Part shown: positions 63,983-64,000 of the stretch, in pieces
How the letters are laid out: each line of letters opens with the position of its first letter
How positions within the stretch are numbered: the stretch's first letter is position 1
NCBI GenBank assembly: GCA_965219235.1
Contig: OZ244721.1
Span: 1,984,001 to 2,048,000 of the forward strand
DNA from: CBDHCC01 sp965219235
GTDB lineage: Bacteria; Pseudomonadota; Alphaproteobacteria; Sphingomonadales; Sphingomonadaceae
Direction: 5' to 3'
DNA length: 64,000 nucleotides
The notes under the pieces: generated by a model
What the model saw: only the letters and a program-made list of their open reading frames with translations
What the model was told of the DNA's origin: nothing
Database searches by the model: none
Made by a program: the position numbers and the translations under genes

Positions 63983-64000
63983 GCGGGCGCGCACTCACCA
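63979..64000 (+). CDS. Start of a following gene (cut by window end)
   Basis: An ATG at 63979 overlaps the previous stop codon (ATGA) and gives MSGRALT before the window ends. In related clusters the next gene after a DUF2334 protein is often a glycosyltransferase; this cannot be checked here. Confidence 0.4.

Overview
The window is high-GC DNA from a sphingomonad-type alphaproteobacterium. This is an inference from the split rpoBC/rplJL and rplKA/nusG/secE blocks, the TonB-Xanth-Caul style receptor and the SARP-like glycan locus; no rRNA is present. Four regions can be separated.

(1) 1-25.1 kb is conserved chromosome: a partial ParE/Phd toxin-antitoxin pair, PhoD phosphatase, class II aldolase and enoyl-CoA hydratase. 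The transcription/translation cluster follows on the minus strand (secE-nusG-rplK-rplA-rplJ-rplL, rpoB-rpoC, with tRNA-Trp upstream of secE). A small DUF2975/Xre/membrane-protein operon sits inside it, and obgE, a TetR/hydrolase pair, rpmA-rplU and hspQ come after. Seven copies of a palindromic GC-rich intergenic repeat occur here and nowhere else in the window.

(2) 25.0-43.1 kb is an accessory island that starts at the 3' end of tRNA-Ser(CGA). It carries a P4-type integrase, an AlpA-like regulator, a pair of diverged inverted repeats with no assigned function and a truncated IS110 element. It also holds a complete type I-C CRISPR-Cas system: cas3-cas5c-cas8c-cas7c-cas4-cas1-cas2 followed by an array of 70 clear repeats plus one decayed fossil repeat. 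A HigB/HigA toxin-antitoxin pair lies directly upstream; the antitoxin gene overlaps cas3 and two palindromic operators precede the pair, so the whole defence operon may be driven from the toxin-antitoxin promoter. The right edge is a decayed serine recombinase fused to the 5' half of an MFS sugar transporter gene.

(3) 43.1-55.7 kb is a glycan-use locus: the broken MFS transporter, GH30 lipoprotein, DUF6445 protein, cupin-like protein, flavin-dependent tryptophan halogenase, GH3 lipoprotein, TonB-dependent receptor and LacI regulator. A near-perfect LacI-type operator lies in front of the receptor. A lipoprotein gene with an in-frame stop codon follows.

(4) 55.7-64 kb holds sparse DNA with degenerate pieces, an ArsR operon with a perfect palindromic operator, a CPBP-family membrane protein, an ECF sigma/FecR/TonB receptor signalling set, a frameshifted polysaccharide deacetylase (DUF2334-like) gene, and the first codons of a further gene cut by the window end.
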